Of a stretch of DNA of 64,000 nt, positions 61,900 to 64,000 are shown piece by piece; the first letter of the stretch is position 1; each line of letters begins with the position of its first letter. The notes under the pieces were generated by a model. It saw only the letters and a list, made by a program, of their open reading frames with translations, was not told the DNA's origin and did no database searches. The translations under genes and the position numbers were made by a program. The DNA is taken from positions 248,001-312,000 of the forward strand of contig NZ_CP007034.1 of the NCBI RefSeq assembly GCF_000512915.1, given 5' to 3'. This stretch comes from Barnesiella viscericola DSM 18177 (GTDB lineage Bacteria; Bacteroidota; Bacteroidia; Bacteroidales; Barnesiellaceae).

Positions 61900-63753
61900 T
61901 CACCACTGCATGTGTGTATCTATTCCTTTCAATTCCTTGATTACAAAGTGGTCGTTCGCATCGGTCTGTACATCAGACAGGCGCATATGCTCCACAGCTA
62001 CACTGCGCTCCGTATAACGCTTATCCCAGCTGTTATTTCGTATCTTGACATCTCTGCAACCATCTAACAGGAACGAAACCTTCTGCCAGGTATACGGACG
62101 ATAATCAAAGGTCTTTATAATCTGATTATTCATGAAATACAGTCCTCGGGTAGATACGGCTCTGACAAGCGGTACATCAAACACATAAAAACGGTTATCT
62201 ACAATTCGTATGTTTTTGTGATAAGGCTCCATATCTACCGTCGAGGGGATATGCGAAGGCGTAATGGTAATGACCGCCTCGCCCCATTGACTTCTGCTAC
62301 CGTCTCGGTTACCAGAGGTCAAACAATTATCGAAAGTATTGTTGCGGATTGTGACATCGGTATTGGCTCCCGACTCATACCAGTAATCAAAATCGCCTTC
62401 GATGAGGATTGCCGTACCGGCCGTACTAAAATAGTTGTCCTCTATGACAACCTTTTTAGGTGTAGTTACCAAAATACCACGAGCCCGATGCCTTTTTTGT
62501 ATCTTGCAGTTACGAATCTCTACGGCAGCGCACCAGGTTTTGCACTCCATAAAGTCGCCATTACCGATAGCCTCGGGGACAGGCTTGTCAAATGACACGT
62601 AATAGAACGAACCGTCCTCCGACAGTTTTTTGTCAGCAACAACCCCTACCTCACCTCGCTGGGCTTCGGGCTGCTTGATGAACCAATATTCATCACCTAT
62701 CTGAACCGATCGGCCGGAACCTTTTCCTTCAACCGGGGCCATAACCGTATTCTGATTGACTCGACCAATTATTTTGACACTCGTGCCATGTACATTGATA
62801 AAATCATCGGCTTGCCCCGTATGGGCACAATTCAAGACGCGAATGGTTCCGCCGCATTCTGAAAAATGAGAGGCATCGGCTACCGAACTGAAATATCGCC
62901 CCTTGGCATCGTTGACAACCACCGAGGCATTATCCATCGTAATGTTCTCTGTGCGGTATCCCCAAAAGCCATTACTCAGGGAATGATACATTTTAATATC
63001 CTTCCACAGAATATTTCTGCTATTGGTCACACCTATACCCGTAGCAAAATAACGGACATGAAACAAAGAGACTATCGTTGTGTAAGGCTCTACCTGTATA
63101 GCTGGCTTCCCATGAAATCGCAGAACGCCTTCCGATATCTCCTCCACCGGCTTCTCAAATATATCGCCCAAGCTATTATAAGCAATCTCTTTGGTCTCCT
63201 TGTTGTATAAGGTTGAATACATGGTCATAACGGGTAATTTCCAATCCTCCCCTATGAAATACACTTTCCCATCGACGACTTCATAGGGATAGGCTTCTTT
63301 ATCGATCTTAATATCCAAATAGGAGTCGGTAGAGCCGATAATTTCTCCCTGAGATATAAAAGGTCTATCCCAGTCCACACTGAAATTCCTCATGGTCAGG
63401 CTGTCACAATCTTCAATATGAGCAATTTCCATTTTCCCATGGAAAACAAATTCCGAACCTCCTCCATCTAGTGTGAACTTATTCAACCCTTTCAAATGAA
63501 TACCCAAAGTTGCCGGTCGTTTCAGCACATCGTTTTCGTTACTTTTATCCGGATAGAAATCATATCGTCCCTTGGGGAACACCAACACAATATCATTCCG
63601 GCCCTGACAGGCCCGCAAGGCCTTCTTCAAAAATGGGCGCGTGTCCACCCCCGTATTGGGTTTCAGTCCAAAATCCTCAATTGATATTATTGTTGAAGCA
63701 CAGGTAAGACCGTTTACAACCAGCAAACACAGCCCTAATATATAATATCGCAT
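61900..63753 (-). CDS. Alpha-1,3-galactosidase-like protein, GH110 family
   Basis: GH110 enzymes remove terminal alpha-1,3-linked galactose, for example from blood-group B or related glycans. The 617-residue product (start MRYYILGLCLLVV, four codons inside a longer frame) has a signal peptide and a right-handed parallel beta-helix. The GH110 character lies in FPKGRYDFYPDK (about 61-72), LTMRNFSVDWDRPFISQGEI (about 119-138) and GQADDFINVHGTSVKI with Asp316-Asp317, matching family sequences I recall. Catalysis by that pair is an inference. It follows, by 21 bases (9 from the longer start), the end of another beta-helix gene. Confidence 0.78.
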   Translation of the reverse strand: MRYYILGLCLLVVNGLTCASTIISIEDFGLKPNTGVDTRPFLKKALRACQGRNDIVLVFPKGRYDFYPDKSNENDVLKRPATLGIHLKGLNKFTLDGGGSEFVFHGKMEIAHIEDCDSLTMRNFSVDWDRPFISQGEIIGSTDSYLDIKIDKEAYPYEVVDGKVYFIGEDWKLPVMTMYSTLYNKETKEIAYNSLGDIFEKPVEEISEGVLRFHGKPAIQVEPYTTIVSLFHVRYFATGIGVTNSRNILWKDIKMYHSLSNGFWGYRTENITMDNASVVVNDAKGRYFSSVADASHFSECGGTIRVLNCAHTGQADDFINVHGTSVKIIGRVNQNTVMAPVEGKGSGRSVQIGDEYWFIKQPEAQRGEVGVVADKKLSEDGSFYYVSFDKPVPEAIGNGDFMECKTWCAAVEIRNCKIQKRHRARGILVTTPKKVVIEDNYFSTAGTAILIEGDFDYWYESGANTDVTIRNNTFDNCLTSGNRDGSRSQWGEAVITITPSHIPSTVDMEPYHKNIRIVDNRFYVFDVPLVRAVSTRGLYFMNNQIIKTFDYRPYTWQKVSFLLDGCRDVKIRNNSWDKRYTERSVAVEHMRLSDVQTDANDHFVIKELKGIDTHMQW

Positions 63754-63774
63754 ACAACCTTTCATTTACATCTG

Positions 63775-64000
63775 TCAATCACAGTTCACAATCTCGGTTA
63801 CAGCCTCGGTTCGCTTATCGGATTCCAAGACATGATTTCCGACAAGTTCCCCACCTTTTACCGACTGGAAGCGTATCATGGGAGAGAGGCAATTCTCAAA
63901 TTCATTGTTCTTCACCGTAATGCCGCAATGCAACCCGGCGGGAGCAGGCTTTTGAGAGTATCCGCTACCCGATACATTAATGGCATACTTCCGTTTATTG
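63775..64000 (-). CDS. Partial CDS, 3' end: right-handed beta-helix protein
   Basis: A minus-strand frame enters at 64000 and ends at a TGA at 63775-63777. It gives about 74 residues, including YAINVSGSGYSQKPAPAG and ITVKNNEFENCLSPMIRFQ, and ends IVNCD. The ITVKNNEFENC pattern is a beta-helix coil, like IRNNTFDNC in the GH110-like neighbour, so it may be a second GH110 or another polysaccharide-active beta-helix enzyme. The gap to the next gene is 9-21 bases depending on the start chosen, so the two are co-transcribed. Confidence 0.6.
   Translation of the reverse strand, partial: NKRKYAINVSGSGYSQKPAPAGLHCGITVKNNEFENCLSPMIRFQSVKGGELVGNHVLESDKRTEAVTEIVNCD

Noticed and set aside
1-64000. CRISPR array, rRNA operon, or complete defence system
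   Set aside because: No regularly spaced repeats, rRNA signature or defence gene cluster was recognised; the HsdR_N-like fragment at the left edge is not a restriction system on its own.

Overview
The window comes from a member of the Bacteroidota, almost certainly order Bacteroidales. Three things point there. Many genes are preceded by the Bacteroidetes-type promoter (a TTG/TTTG -33 element about 19-20 bases from a TAnnTTTG -7 element) and show no clear Shine-Dalgarno sequence. Typical lineage proteins are present: a type B T9SS sorting domain, a DUF4296 lipoprotein, an HU/SPOR protein, a cysteine-poor DksA-like protein, a PorT-family barrel and a GH110-like glycosidase. The bodies of the genes are moderately GC-rich, with AT-rich intergenic DNA. 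The genus is not decidable by eye; a gut Bacteroidales (for example Barnesiellaceae) is a guess. The window is mostly conserved chromosomal housekeeping DNA. I see no insertion sequence, prophage, CRISPR array or rRNA operon.

Layout. 0-2 kb: 5' end of a probable HsdR_N-domain gene, divergent from amn-holA. 2-7.2 kb: envelope genes, namely an outer-membrane barrel and a LysM/periplasmic-binding fusion on the minus strand, divergent from a T9SS type B cargo and a lytic transglycosylase that run into uvrA. 10.1-11.4 kb: a very AT-rich, motif-rich 680-base region in front of an XRE-type regulator. 11.4-13.2 kb: pyrK-pyrD. 13.4-18.1 kb: the chaperones htpG and clpC. 18.3-22.3 kb: gyrA, a TPR protein and tRNA-Lys(TTT). 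22.4-27.4 kb: lrgAB, recQ and recJ. 27.6-30.4 kb: an acetyltransferase, a MscS channel and a clostripain-like lipoprotein protease. 30.5-37.4 kb: a plus-strand run with a TPR protein, the HU-SPOR protein, an RNA methyltransferase, radA, an FAD dehydrogenase, an MBL hydrolase and a VOC protein. 37.6-46 kb: cstA, a histidinol-phosphatase-like gene, ileS, dksA, lspA, a DUF4296 lipoprotein and an orphan protein. 46.3-54.4 kb: a THUMP-like methyltransferase, smpB, a YIP1 protein, an aminotransferase, a LolC/E-type permease, nhaA and lepA. 54.5-58.2 kb: a perR-rubrerythrin operon, lysA and lysC. 58.2-61.6 kb: hisH-hisA-hisF-hisIE-ftsE. 61.9-64 kb: a GH110-like alpha-galactosidase gene behind the 3' end of another beta-helix gene.

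How the genes work together. perR and rubrerythrin form a peroxide-defence unit with a perfect 7-1-7 PerR box just downstream of the -7 element. hisHAFIE cover the middle of histidine synthesis; a candidate phosphatase for a later step (hisK-like) lies 20 kb away. lysC and lysA supply the first and last enzymes of lysine synthesis but are separated by a terminator. holA, gyrA, uvrA, recQ, recJ and radA concern DNA replication and repair; htpG, clpC, smpB and lepA concern protein quality and translation. No wholly new multi-gene system is evident. The best candidates for new biology are the operator-like array before the XRE regulator, the promoter-to-ATG spacings that imply leaderless mRNAs, the HU-SPOR fusion, ftsE inside the his operon, and the orphan gene at 45.6 kb.
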